From CAZIAK01 sp964537035 (lineage in GTDB: Bacteria > Planctomycetota > B15-G4), in assembly GCA_964537035.1 (NCBI GenBank), contig CAZIAK010000049.1, positions 1 through 32,610 on the forward strand: DNA of 32,610 nucleotides, read 5' to 3'. A model generated the notes under the pieces. It saw nothing but the letters and a program-made list of their open reading frames with translations. It was not told the origin of the DNA and made no database searches. Shown piece after piece: positions 8,151 through 15,932 of the stretch. The number at the start of each line of letters is the position of its first letter. Position 1 is the stretch's first letter. Both the position numbers and the translations under genes were made by a program.

Positions 8151-8219
8151 GACGGCAATCCGGGGAGGAGCGGGTGTTGAAGAAGGCAGAGAACGTGCAT
8201 GCGCAGCGAGGTGGAGAGG

Positions 8220-8696
8220 TCAGCCGCTCACCCGAGAGGGTAGAGCCGCGGCGACGGGAGCAGGGACGAACAACGACGCGTCTCCACCCGATTGATGCAC
8301 TTCGCGCACCAGCCTGGACGAGATGTGCGCTGCATCCGGAGCGGCCGCCAGGAAGACGGTCTCGATCTGTCCGTCGAGCTGAGCGTTGGCCCTGGCCATG
8401 GCCAGTTCGCCAGGGACATCGTCTGCGCTGCGCAAACCTCGCAGCAGGACCGTGGCCCCTGCCTGTTGCGCAGCGGCCACAGCGAGGCCCGTGAAGACCA
8501 CCACCTCGACACCGTCCGGCAGCACCTCGCGCAACAGATCGCCCCGTCTCTCCACCGGGAGCCAGGGTTGCTTGTGGGCGTGCTGACCGATGCCGACCAC
8601 AAGGCAATCGACCAGGGTCAGCGCACGTCGCACCAGTTCGACGTGACCGTTGGTTGGTGGATCGAACGACCCGGCGAAGAACCCGACGCGTGACAT
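8220..8696 (-). CDS. coaD: Phosphopantetheine adenylyltransferase
   Basis: CoaD transfers AMP to 4'-phosphopantetheine to give dephospho-CoA, the fourth step of coenzyme A synthesis. The 158 residues match the family length when translation begins at MSRVGFFAGSFDPPTNGH. The frame is open for a further 57 codons upstream, but that segment has no family similarity and would cross the intergenic space toward comEC. Motifs seen are GSFDPPTNGH (9-18, nucleotidyl-transferase TxGH type) and LLRGLRS (84-90). Others are the acidic ETVFLAAAPDAAHISSRLVREV region (112-133) and GGDASLFVP near the end. The lysine after the first strand pair (42) is present. It is divergent from comEC with a 70-base gap that should hold both promoters. 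Confidence 0.95.
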   Translation of the reverse strand: MSRVGFFAGSFDPPTNGHVELVRRALTLVDCLVVGIGQHAHKQPWLPVERRGDLLREVLPDGVEVVVFTGLAVAAAQQAGATVLLRGLRSADDVPGELAMARANAQLDGQIETVFLAAAPDAAHISSRLVREVHQSGGDASLFVPAPVAAALPSRVSG

Positions 8697-8766
8697 GGCT
8701 CCACTATAGCCACCGGACGGCGTGCGATTCCTGTAACGGGCGGGCTGGTGGGCCGACGACCTCACC

Positions 8767-10047
8767 GTGAGTCCCTCCCAACTGCTCGTCGCCTGCCTCC
8801 TTGCCCTCTTGCTCCCGGCGCCCCTGGGCATGGCCGTGCCCCTGGTGGTGCGCGCTGCCGGAGCCAACCCAGAGGCTGCCCGTGGCCTGGCCTGCCTGGC
8901 AGCCTCAGCGCTCGTTCACGAGGTGCGCCAGCGTGATCGCCCCGTCTCACCCTTCGTGTCCTCCCGCGGCCCCCCAGCAGTCCGTCTTGCAGGGCGCTGG
9001 AGACGCCTGGCGGGAGGGACAGAAGCCCTACAAACCGACCGCGGGCTGATCGCTGTGGACCGCGCCAGCGGCCTGGCTGCGCCCGCCCCGGGCACCCCGG
9101 TTCAGGCCCTGGCCAGGGACCGGGACGACAGCCCCCCACTGATCGTCTCCCTGCAGATCACAGGCCCGGCGAGCGGGGCCTGGATCGACCGCTGGCGAGG
9201 GGTCTGCGCCGCCCGCATTCGACAGCTGGTCCGTGGCCCTGCTTCCGGCCTGCTCAGCGCCCTGCTTCTGGGCGACAGGAGCGACCTGGAACGCCCCGTG
9301 CAGCGCCATTGCCGACAGACGGGCACCATGCACTTGCTGGCCCTCAGCGGGCTGCACGTGGGGGTCGTGGCGCTGATCCTCTCCCGTGCCCTGGCCCTGG
9401 CCGGGTGGCCTGGGGCACCGCTCACCGGGGCGCTCATGGTGGTCTTCGTCAGTCTGGCAGGTGGCCGCCCACCCCTTCTTCGGGCGGCCCAGGGTTGGCT
9501 CCTGCTCACCTGGGGACGACACAGCGGGCGGGAGTCCGGGGCCCTGCACCGACTCGGCGTCATCGCGGCCACGTTGTTGATCATCGAGCCCTCCGTGGCC
9601 TACGACCTGGGTGCCCAGCTCTCCTTCGTCGCCGTGGCTGGCCTGCTCGCTGCCATGCCCCTGGCCCGGGGGCCAGCCCTGGCCCTGGTGGCGCCAGCGG
9701 GTGCCGTGTTGGCCACAGCGCCGCTGGCAGCGGACGCCTTCGGGCAGGTGCAGCCCATGGGCATCCTGATCACGCCCCTGCTCATGCCGTTTGTGGGAGG
9801 CATTCTGGCCCTCGGTGTGTGCTGCGTCCTCACCGGTCCGCTCACCCAGAGCCTCGATGCGCTCACCGGGCCGGCGCTGCAGGGCCTCTGCGATGGGTTC
9901 CTGGCAGCCCAGGTCCGGCTGGCAGCCCTCGTCAGCGAACCCCTTCAGCCTCCCAGCTTGCCCCTGCCGCCGTTGCTGGTGTCCGGGGCCGTGATCGGCG
10001 CGCTCTTGATGCTCAGCCGCGGCCTGCGAGAGCACAGCGCACCATGA
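8767..10047 (+). CDS. comEC: ComEC/Rec2-type DNA-uptake channel, without a C-terminal nuclease domain
   Basis: ComEC forms the inner-membrane pore through which single-stranded DNA enters during natural transformation. This 426-residue protein has the family core: LLSALLLGDRSDL (162-174), then CRQTGTMHLLALSGLHVGVV (182-201). Many hydrophobic segments follow to about 415. Before it is a short N-terminal membrane segment and a beta-rich OB-like part (about 70-130). Many ComEC proteins run to 700-800 residues with a metallo-beta-lactamase-like domain. None is seen here: the protein stops after the membrane domain, and its stop overlaps the comM ATG (ATGA). The start is GTG with no clear ribosome site. 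A nuclease domain could be encoded elsewhere, or may not be needed. Confidence 0.9.
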   Translation: MSPSQLLVACLLALLLPAPLGMAVPLVVRAAGANPEAARGLACLAASALVHEVRQRDRPVSPFVSSRGPPAVRLAGRWRRLAGGTEALQTDRGLIAVDRASGLAAPAPGTPVQALARDRDDSPPLIVSLQITGPASGAWIDRWRGVCAARIRQLVRGPASGLLSALLLGDRSDLERPVQRHCRQTGTMHLLALSGLHVGVVALILSRALALAGWPGAPLTGALMVVFVSLAGGRPPLLRAAQGWLLLTWGRHSGRESGALHRLGVIAATLLIIEPSVAYDLGAQLSFVAVAGLLAAMPLARGPALALVAPAGAVLATAPLAADAFGQVQPMGILITPLLMPFVGGILALGVCCVLTGPLTQSLDALTGPALQGLCDGFLAAQVRLAALVSEPLQPPSLPLPPLLVSGAVIGALLMLSRGLREHSAP

Positions 10048-11585
10048 CATCACCGAACGAGGCCACCAACGTCAACGATGCGCCCCGGCCCAGCCCGGCC
10101 CCTGCGCCCAAGGACGTGGTGGTCAGGGTCGCCACCCTCTGCCTGGCTGGCGCCCAAGCCGAGACCGTAGAGATCGAACTGCAGTTCACCGGCGGGCTGA
10201 TGCAACGAATCATCCTCACCGGCCTGCCCGGGGGCGCTGTCCGTGAGAGCCGTGATCGCATCCGTGGTTGTCTGGAGCAACTCGGCCTGCCCGTGCCCCG
10301 CCGCTCCGTGCTGGTCAACTTCGCCCCCGCTGATCTGCCCAAGCAAGGCAACGGTTTTGATCTGCCCCTGGCCTTGGGCCTGCTGGCCCTGAGCGAGGTG
10401 GTCCCCGCCGAGGCCTTGTGCCGTCGCATGGTGGTGGGCGAGATCGCCCTCGACGGCCGGCTCCGTCCCGTGCGAGGCGCGCTGACCCTGGCCCTGCACG
10501 CCAAACGTTGCGGAGCAGAGCGGATCATGCTGCCCCGCTTCAATGGCAGCGAGGCCGTGCTCGTGGACGGGCTCGAGGTCGAAGCCGTCTCGACCTTGAG
10601 CGAGGCCATCGATGTGCTCAACGGCGCCCGGCCCGCAGCACCACAGCTGGGCCAAGAGGGTCGCAGGCCCCAGCTCGACCTGTCAGACATTCGTGGGCAA
10701 GAGGCAGCCCGCCGCGCCCTTGAGATCGCCGCGGTGGCGGGCCACAACCTGCTGCTCTGCGGCTCGCCTGGTTGCGGCAAGACCATGTTGGCCAGTCGGC
10801 TGCCCAGCCTGCTGCCAGCGCTCGATGCCCAGGGAGTCCTGGAAGTCAGCGCGTTGCACGGGCTCGCCGCCGGGGGAGCGTCGACGATCATTCGCCAGCC
10901 GCCCTTCCGCGCCCCCCACCACACGGTCTCCCGTGCCGGGTTGATCGGCGGAGGTCAGCCCTTGGTGCCCGGGGAGATCAGCCTGGCCCATGGTGGTGTG
11001 CTCTTCCTCGACGAGCTGCCCGAGTACTCCAGAAACTTGTTGGAGTCTCTGCGACAACCGCTCGAAGAGGGGCGTGTGCGTCTGTCTCGCGCCGGGCGGG
11101 TGGCGAACTTTCCGGCGCGGGTGCAGCTTGTGGGCGCCATGAACCCTTGCCCTTGCGGCTACCTGGGTCATCGCAGACGACCGTGCCGCTGCACACCGCT
11201 GTCGGTAGCACGGTACCGGCAGCGACTCTCCGGCCCCTTGCTCGACCGCTTCGATCTCGCCCTCGATCTCGATCCGCCAGATGCCGACCAGCTGCTCGGG
11301 GGGCGACCGGGCGAAGGCTCGGCGGCGGTGGCCCGGCGCGTCTCTGCAGCGCGGCCGGTGTGGAGACAAGCCCGGGGCAACGCGCCACCCGAAGCCGTGC
11401 GCCGACGTCTGGCCCAGGCTGTCGATCTGCTCTCGCTCTCCGGACGAGCCGTGAACCGTTGTCTCTCTGTAGCCACGTCCATCGCCGCCCTCGATCACAG
11501 AGATGTGCTCACCCTCAACGATCTTGACGAGGCGCTCGCGCTGCGCCTGGCATTGCTGAACTTCCACGAGCCCGCGCCCCCATGA
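10044..11585 (+). CDS. comM: ComM/YifB family AAA+ ATPase (Mg-chelatase-like)
   Basis: ComM proteins are hexameric helicases that extend branches when incoming DNA is integrated during transformation. The 513 residues show the N-terminal Lon-like/ChlI fold (LTGLPGGAVRESRDRI, about 58-73; NFAPADLPKQGNGFDLPLALG, about 92-112). Then come DIRGQEAARRALEIAAVAGHN, Walker A GSPGCGKT (240-247) and Walker B VLFLDE (319-324). The conserved AMNPCPCGYLGH plus CRC cysteine cluster (about 365-383) follows, with a C-terminal helical lid. The open frame extends 245 codons upstream inside comEC in another reading frame, but similarity begins at the ATG at 10044. That ATG overlaps the comEC stop by four bases, giving translational coupling of two competence genes. 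Confidence 0.95.
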   Translation: MTSPNEATNVNDAPRPSPAPAPKDVVVRVATLCLAGAQAETVEIELQFTGGLMQRIILTGLPGGAVRESRDRIRGCLEQLGLPVPRRSVLVNFAPADLPKQGNGFDLPLALGLLALSEVVPAEALCRRMVVGEIALDGRLRPVRGALTLALHAKRCGAERIMLPRFNGSEAVLVDGLEVEAVSTLSEAIDVLNGARPAAPQLGQEGRRPQLDLSDIRGQEAARRALEIAAVAGHNLLLCGSPGCGKTMLASRLPSLLPALDAQGVLEVSALHGLAAGGASTIIRQPPFRAPHHTVSRAGLIGGGQPLVPGEISLAHGGVLFLDELPEYSRNLLESLRQPLEEGRVRLSRAGRVANFPARVQLVGAMNPCPCGYLGHRRRPCRCTPLSVARYRQRLSGPLLDRFDLALDLDPPDADQLLGGRPGEGSAAVARRVSAARPVWRQARGNAPPEAVRRRLAQAVDLLSLSGRAVNRCLSVATSIAALDHRDVLTLNDLDEALALRLALLNFHEPAPP

Positions 11586-11639
11586 CACGACGGGGACACG
11601 ACGGGGACACGGCGGGGATGCGACGGGGAGACGGCGCGA
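11585..11639. repeat. 11-bp tandem repeat, about 4-5 copies
   Basis: Four consecutive 11-base units close to ACACGACGGGG begin at the last base of the comM stop (11585, 11596, 11607, 11618). The first two are identical and the next two have one or two changes. A degenerate fifth unit follows. It is confined to the gap between comM and the next gene. It is too short and lacks the unique spacers of a CRISPR array. It may be a variable-number repeat arising by slippage. Confidence 0.75.
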
Positions 11640-11747
11640 AGTTGATGCCACCCGGCGTGAATGGTCCCGCCCGCGATACCCAGCGAAACCGCTGCCACCC
11701 TGCACCGTGGTAACGTGATCGCCTCACCCGAGAGAGCAGCTGCCAGC

Positions 11748-13556
11748 ATGGCCCCCAGCACGAACGAGGTCGGCGACAACCCCTCCGCTGCCAGCGTCTG
11801 GCGACGGTTGCGCGACGGGGGCAGGCCCTTGGCGGCCCTGTTGGTGCTGGCCACCCTGGTGAAGCTGCTCGTGGTGCTCGTCACGCTCAACGAGAACCCC
11901 CTGGGCACCTACATCACGTCAGATGCCCGGTACTACGTGGACCGGGCCCAGGGCCTCGCCGGAATCAGCGACGATCCCCTGGGCGATGAGGTCTATCACC
12001 TCCCGCCTCTGTACCCGGCGCTGCTCAGCATCGTGCCCGGCGCCGTCGACGAATCGTTCGGCGCCATGATGGCCTTGCAAGCCTTCGGTGGGCTGGTCCT
12101 CTTGGTCTGCGTCTTCGCTCTGACACGGCGACGAGGCTCGACCCTGGCCGCCCTCGTGGCCACAGCCCTGACCCTGCTCTACGGTCCGCTGACGTTCTTC
12201 GAGACCAAACTGCTCGGGGATCAGCTGGCCACGGTGCTCTTGATCACCAGCCTGGTGGCAGCTGACGCCCTGCACCACAAGCCGTCCTCTGGGCGCGGTG
12301 CCCTCACGGGCCTTTTGCTGGGGCTGGCCTGCCTGGCCCGTCCCCAGGTGATGCTGTTGCTGGCTGTCATGGCGCTCTGGGCGATGCGTCTGCGGCCCAG
12401 GGTCTGGCCAGCCCTGGTCTTGGCCGCAGCCCTGCCCTTCGTTCCCGTGGTCTGGCACAACGCCCAGGCCTCAGGTCAGCTCGTGCTGGTCTCGGACAAC
12501 GGCGGGGTGAACCTGTGGCTGGCCAACGCGGGGCCGCCCAGTGGGACGTTTCTCTCCTTCGATCGCGACTTCGGCAACATCGAAACCCAGGCGCAGGTGG
12601 CCACGAGCCGAGCCGAGGCCGCCGTTGGCGAAACCCTGGGGCCCACAGAAGTCTCCCGCTGGTATGCAGCCCAGGCTTGGGACGCGGTCGCCGGTGACCC
12701 GGGGCTCTTTGCCCGGCGCCTCTGGCTGCGAGCCCGGGCACTCATCGAGACCTTTGAGACGGGCGTCGTGGTGGTGCCTGAGGTCGAGCGCGACCTGATC
12801 CCTCCTCTGCGCATTCTGGCCCTGCCTTTCGGACTGCTGCTGGCTGCCGCCGGTGCCGCCGCTGTCCTGCTGCTCAGCGCGAAGCGTCCGTCATCGTCGG
12901 CAAGCGACACGGGCTCCCCGCCGCTGCTACCCATGGTGGCCCTGGCAGCCATGGTGGTGGCGACCACGTTGCTCTTCTATCAATACTCCCGTTTCAGGTT
13001 GCCCCTGGCGCCTTTGCTGGCCATGACCGTGGGCCTCGCTGTCGATGTCGTTCGACATCGACGCCCCGCCATGCTCCACGGGGCCCTGGCCCTGCTCGCC
13101 GCCGCAGCCCTGGGCTGGGCGTCCTGGCTGCCCAACAGCCATCACCAGGGAGTGCTGGCCAATGGCTGGACGATTCTTGCAGAGGCGCGCAGGGCTCAGG
13201 CCGGCCCTCGTGACATCGCGGGTCAGGAGCAGGCGCTGGCAGATGTGACCACGGCTCTCGAGCACGACGGAGGTTTCGTCCGGGCCCAGATGCTCGCCGC
13301 CGAGCTGGCCCTGGGGCTGAACAAGTTTGACCTGACCCACCACTACCTCAGCAGAGCCGAACCCAGCCTCCGGGACGACCCGGGCCTGCTCTCCACTCGG
13401 GCGGTGCTGTCGCTGCGACGGCACCCGAACAACAAGCATCAAGACCCCGCGCGGGCGCAGGCCATCATCGATCAGCTGCGAATCATGTCTCTCGCTGACC
13501 CCAGCCTGCACGACCTGGTGGACATCCTCGAACGCATGGCGCAGCGGCCGGGCTGA
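11748..13556 (+). CDS. GT-C type glycosyltransferase-like membrane protein with TPR-like tail
   Basis: The protein has the layout of dolichyl-phosphate-sugar or polyprenyl-phosphate-sugar glycosyltransferases (GT39/PMT_2-like). One helix (about 28-47) is followed by an external loop with an acidic SDARYYVDRAQGLAG (58-72, candidate catalytic aspartate). HLPPLYPALLSI (84-95) is next, and then many further helices. After about residue 480 the sequence is soluble and helical, with EQALADVTTALEHDGGFVRA and HHYLSRAEPSLRDDPGLL, resembling TPR repeats. The ATG at 11748 is chosen over the ATG at 11661. The 29 codons between them have far more A/T at third positions than the following codons. The donor and acceptor are unknown. 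It ends 4 bases before the convergent mutase gene. Confidence 0.8.
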   Translation: MAPSTNEVGDNPSAASVWRRLRDGGRPLAALLVLATLVKLLVVLVTLNENPLGTYITSDARYYVDRAQGLAGISDDPLGDEVYHLPPLYPALLSIVPGAVDESFGAMMALQAFGGLVLLVCVFALTRRRGSTLAALVATALTLLYGPLTFFETKLLGDQLATVLLITSLVAADALHHKPSSGRGALTGLLLGLACLARPQVMLLLAVMALWAMRLRPRVWPALVLAAALPFVPVVWHNAQASGQLVLVSDNGGVNLWLANAGPPSGTFLSFDRDFGNIETQAQVATSRAEAAVGETLGPTEVSRWYAAQAWDAVAGDPGLFARRLWLRARALIETFETGVVVVPEVERDLIPPLRILALPFGLLLAAAGAAAVLLLSAKRPSSSASDTGSPPLLPMVALAAMVVATTLLFYQYSRFRLPLAPLLAMTVGLAVDVVRHRRPAMLHGALALLAAAALGWASWLPNSHHQGVLANGWTILAEARRAQAGPRDIAGQEQALADVTTALEHDGGFVRAQMLAAELALGLNKFDLTHHYLSRAEPSLRDDPGLLSTRAVLSLRRHPNNKHQDPARAQAIIDQLRIMSLADPSLHDLVDILERMAQRPG

Positions 13557-13560
13557 AGCG

Positions 13561-15858
13561 TCAGAGAGCGAACAGCCGTGCGACCTGCTCTCTGGCCTGG
13601 TCCGGGAGTTCTGTCCGAGACAACCAGCTGGCCACTCCCGCTGCCACGAGCACGCGCGGCTCTCGGCCGTAGCTGCGCAAGCTCTCGTCCACAAACTCTG
13701 CGAGCTCAGGAGGATCAGCCTGGGCGTCCATATCTGCCATGGCTCGGCCGTCTGCCGTTGTGCCGCCGTCTGCTACCGCCCCTGGGCCAGCACGGAGGCG
13801 CGCCAGCAGTGCGGGCAAGAACACGTCGCCGAAGTGCTGCTTGTGCTCGATGCCCACCATGCCTGACAGCTCCGCCGCCGCCGGTGCGAGGTGAATGTCG
13901 ACCCTCTCCAGCATCAACCGCTCGAAATCTCTGCCGAGCCGTTGCGCCAAGGACTCACAGCGCTCGCGCTCCCGGTTCAGGGCGGGCTCCTCCATGGGTG
14001 CATCGGGTGTGAGCCCCGGCACTTCGACGTAGAGCTTGGTCTTGGGCTCGGTGCCACTGGGGCGCACCGTCACCCGAGCCCCTCCCTGCAAGGTCAGGGT
14101 CAGGACGTTGCGTGCTGCCCCATCTGTGCCTGACCTCAGCGGGCCGAGCCAGCAGGTCTCATCGGCCAGATCGGAGAAGTTCACCACATCGAGACCGCCG
14201 ACCTGCTCGGGAGGCCGCTCCCGCAGGCTGGTCTGGATGGCGCCCATGCGCGCCCGACCAGACGCGCCCGTCATCACCGTGGTGAACAACACCTTGGCCA
14301 TGTAGCCATAGGTTGCGTAGAGCCGGTCGAGCTCGTCAGACAGACAGCGACCCTCGGCCACCAAGGTGGCGTTGTACTCAGCCAGCAGCAGCGCGGGGGG
14401 CGCGGCGTCCTTGTCGTGAATCTCGTGGGTCAACATGAAGCCGTGGCTCTCTTCGCCGCCCATGACGAAGCTCTCAGCGGAGCAGCTCAGCTCACCCCAA
14501 CGACCCTGCACATCGAGCTGATGCAGGATCTCTGCCTGCCACTTCAAGCCCACCAACAAGTTGTCGACCACCTGGCAGCCAAAGGCCTCGGCGATGGTCG
14601 TCAAACGGCTCGTGGTCACCATCGTGGTCAGCACAAATCCATTCTTGGGCAGCGTCCCCCGGGCACGGTGTCTCTCCAGCAAGAAGTGCAGGACCAGCAT
14701 CAGTGTCTCGTCGCCGGAGACGAAGCGCCAGCTGCCATCGGGCCTGCGCACCTCGACGCCGATGCGATCTGCGTCGGGGTCGGTGGCCAACAACATGTCG
14801 GCCCCGCAGGCGTCTCCCACCCCCTCGGCCAGGTCGTAGCAACTGGGCAGCTCGGGGTTCGGAGCAGCGAAGCGCACCGCGCCGAAGTCACCGTCGGGCT
14901 CGTCTTGCTCCGGCACCCCCACCACATCGAAGCCCTCGCTGCGCAACAGACGCCCCACCGTGGCGCCGCCCGTACCGCTCAGGGGTGTATAGACCAAACG
15001 ACCACCCCGAGCCTCAGGGGCCATGGACAACCGCCGGTTCAGATCGAGGTACCGTGCGTTCTCCTCTGGCCCCAACAACTGCACGGCGCCCGAGGACAGG
15101 GCCTCTTCGAAGGGCAGCTCACGCACGGTGGTGATGCCTTCGACCCGCTGGGCCAGGACCTCGTCCGTGGGTGGAATGTCCTGGCCACCATGATGGTTGT
15201 AGAACTTGCCACCGTTGTCATCGGGAGGGTTGTGAGAGGCGGAGACGTTCAGGCCGCCATGAGCCTGGTGCTGCCTGATCGCGTAGCTCAGCTCCGGCGT
15301 GGTCATGTAGACATCCCCCGACGGATCGACCATGCGCACGGACAGGCCGTTGGCCGCATACACGCAGGCAGCCCGACGGGCGAAGTCTGCGGAGGTCACG
15401 TCCAGCAGGGGGTTGCTCAGGCTGGGGTCATAGACCCTGCGCTGATCCCTGAAGACCCGGCAATCGTAGGCCACCACCACCAGCACGTCGTCGTCCGGAG
15501 AGGACTCGCGCAAGGTCTCGGCGTGCCCCTGCACCGACGTGAGCAAGGTATGAAAGTTGAAGCGGTTCGGGCCCACACCCACGGGCCCTCTACGACCGCC
15601 CGTGCCGAAGGGCATGGTCTGCCAGAAGGCGTCGAAGAGCGCGGCGTGGTGCCCTCTCTCCAGCTGCCGTTGCAGCTGGGGCCTGTAGCTGGCGAACTCA
15701 GGGCGCTCCAGCCAGGTCACCAGGGAGCGGGCGGCGCCAGCGGTTGCCGACTCGTCGAAGCCCAACGGCGCAAAGGCATCTCTGATGGTATCGAGAAGGG
15801 CGGACACCGCAGGCGCTCCAGAGAGAAGATGTACACGGGCCTCGGCTGCATGACTCAC
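13561..15858 (-). CDS. Alpha-D-phosphohexomutase (phosphoglucomutase/phosphomannomutase family), extended
   Basis: This enzyme moves phosphate between C1 and C6 of hexoses, linking central sugar metabolism with nucleotide-sugar supply. All four family motifs are present. They are SASHNPPDDNGGK with catalytic serine 208, metal loop DPDADR (360-365), sugar loop GGEESHG (467-473) and phosphate-binding RPSGTEPKTKLY (599-610). The N-terminus has TMPFGTGGRRG (81-91), as in the longer phosphoglucomutases. The protein runs to 765 residues, with about 150 extra residues after the phosphate-binding domain (including DIHLAPAAAELSGMVGIEH). I do not recognise this extension. Start is GTG with GAGG four bases before it. 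It lies between two GT-C membrane proteins, so supplying sugars for surface glycans is plausible. Glucose versus mannose preference cannot be read. Confidence 0.92.
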   Translation of the reverse strand: MSHAAEARVHLLSGAPAVSALLDTIRDAFAPLGFDESATAGAARSLVTWLERPEFASYRPQLQRQLERGHHAALFDAFWQTMPFGTGGRRGPVGVGPNRFNFHTLLTSVQGHAETLRESSPDDDVLVVVAYDCRVFRDQRRVYDPSLSNPLLDVTSADFARRAACVYAANGLSVRMVDPSGDVYMTTPELSYAIRQHQAHGGLNVSASHNPPDDNGGKFYNHHGGQDIPPTDEVLAQRVEGITTVRELPFEEALSSGAVQLLGPEENARYLDLNRRLSMAPEARGGRLVYTPLSGTGGATVGRLLRSEGFDVVGVPEQDEPDGDFGAVRFAAPNPELPSCYDLAEGVGDACGADMLLATDPDADRIGVEVRRPDGSWRFVSGDETLMLVLHFLLERHRARGTLPKNGFVLTTMVTTSRLTTIAEAFGCQVVDNLLVGLKWQAEILHQLDVQGRWGELSCSAESFVMGGEESHGFMLTHEIHDKDAAPPALLLAEYNATLVAEGRCLSDELDRLYATYGYMAKVLFTTVMTGASGRARMGAIQTSLRERPPEQVGGLDVVNFSDLADETCWLGPLRSGTDGAARNVLTLTLQGGARVTVRPSGTEPKTKLYVEVPGLTPDAPMEEPALNRERERCESLAQRLGRDFERLMLERVDIHLAPAAAELSGMVGIEHKQHFGDVFLPALLARLRAGPGAVADGGTTADGRAMADMDAQADPPELAEFVDESLRSYGREPRVLVAAGVASWLSRTELPDQAREQVARLFAL

Positions 15859-15932
15859 GCAGCCTCACCCGCCCAGTCTCTCGGCTCCGGGCAGCGAATC
15901 AAGGTTGCTTGGCACCTGCCCGGCGGGTTGTC

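Noticed and set aside
9309..10043. Upstream extension of the comM open frame
   Set aside because: It lies wholly inside comEC in another frame, has no family similarity and arises from the high G+C content. The ATG at 10044 overlaps the comEC stop and begins the conserved region.
11585..11639. CRISPR array
   Set aside because: Units are only 11 bases, adjacent and without spacers, and no cas gene is present.
11661..11747. Longer N-terminus for the first GT-C gene from the ATG at 11661
   Set aside because: About a third of these 29 codons end in A or T, compared with very few in the following 30. The segment therefore looks non-coding.
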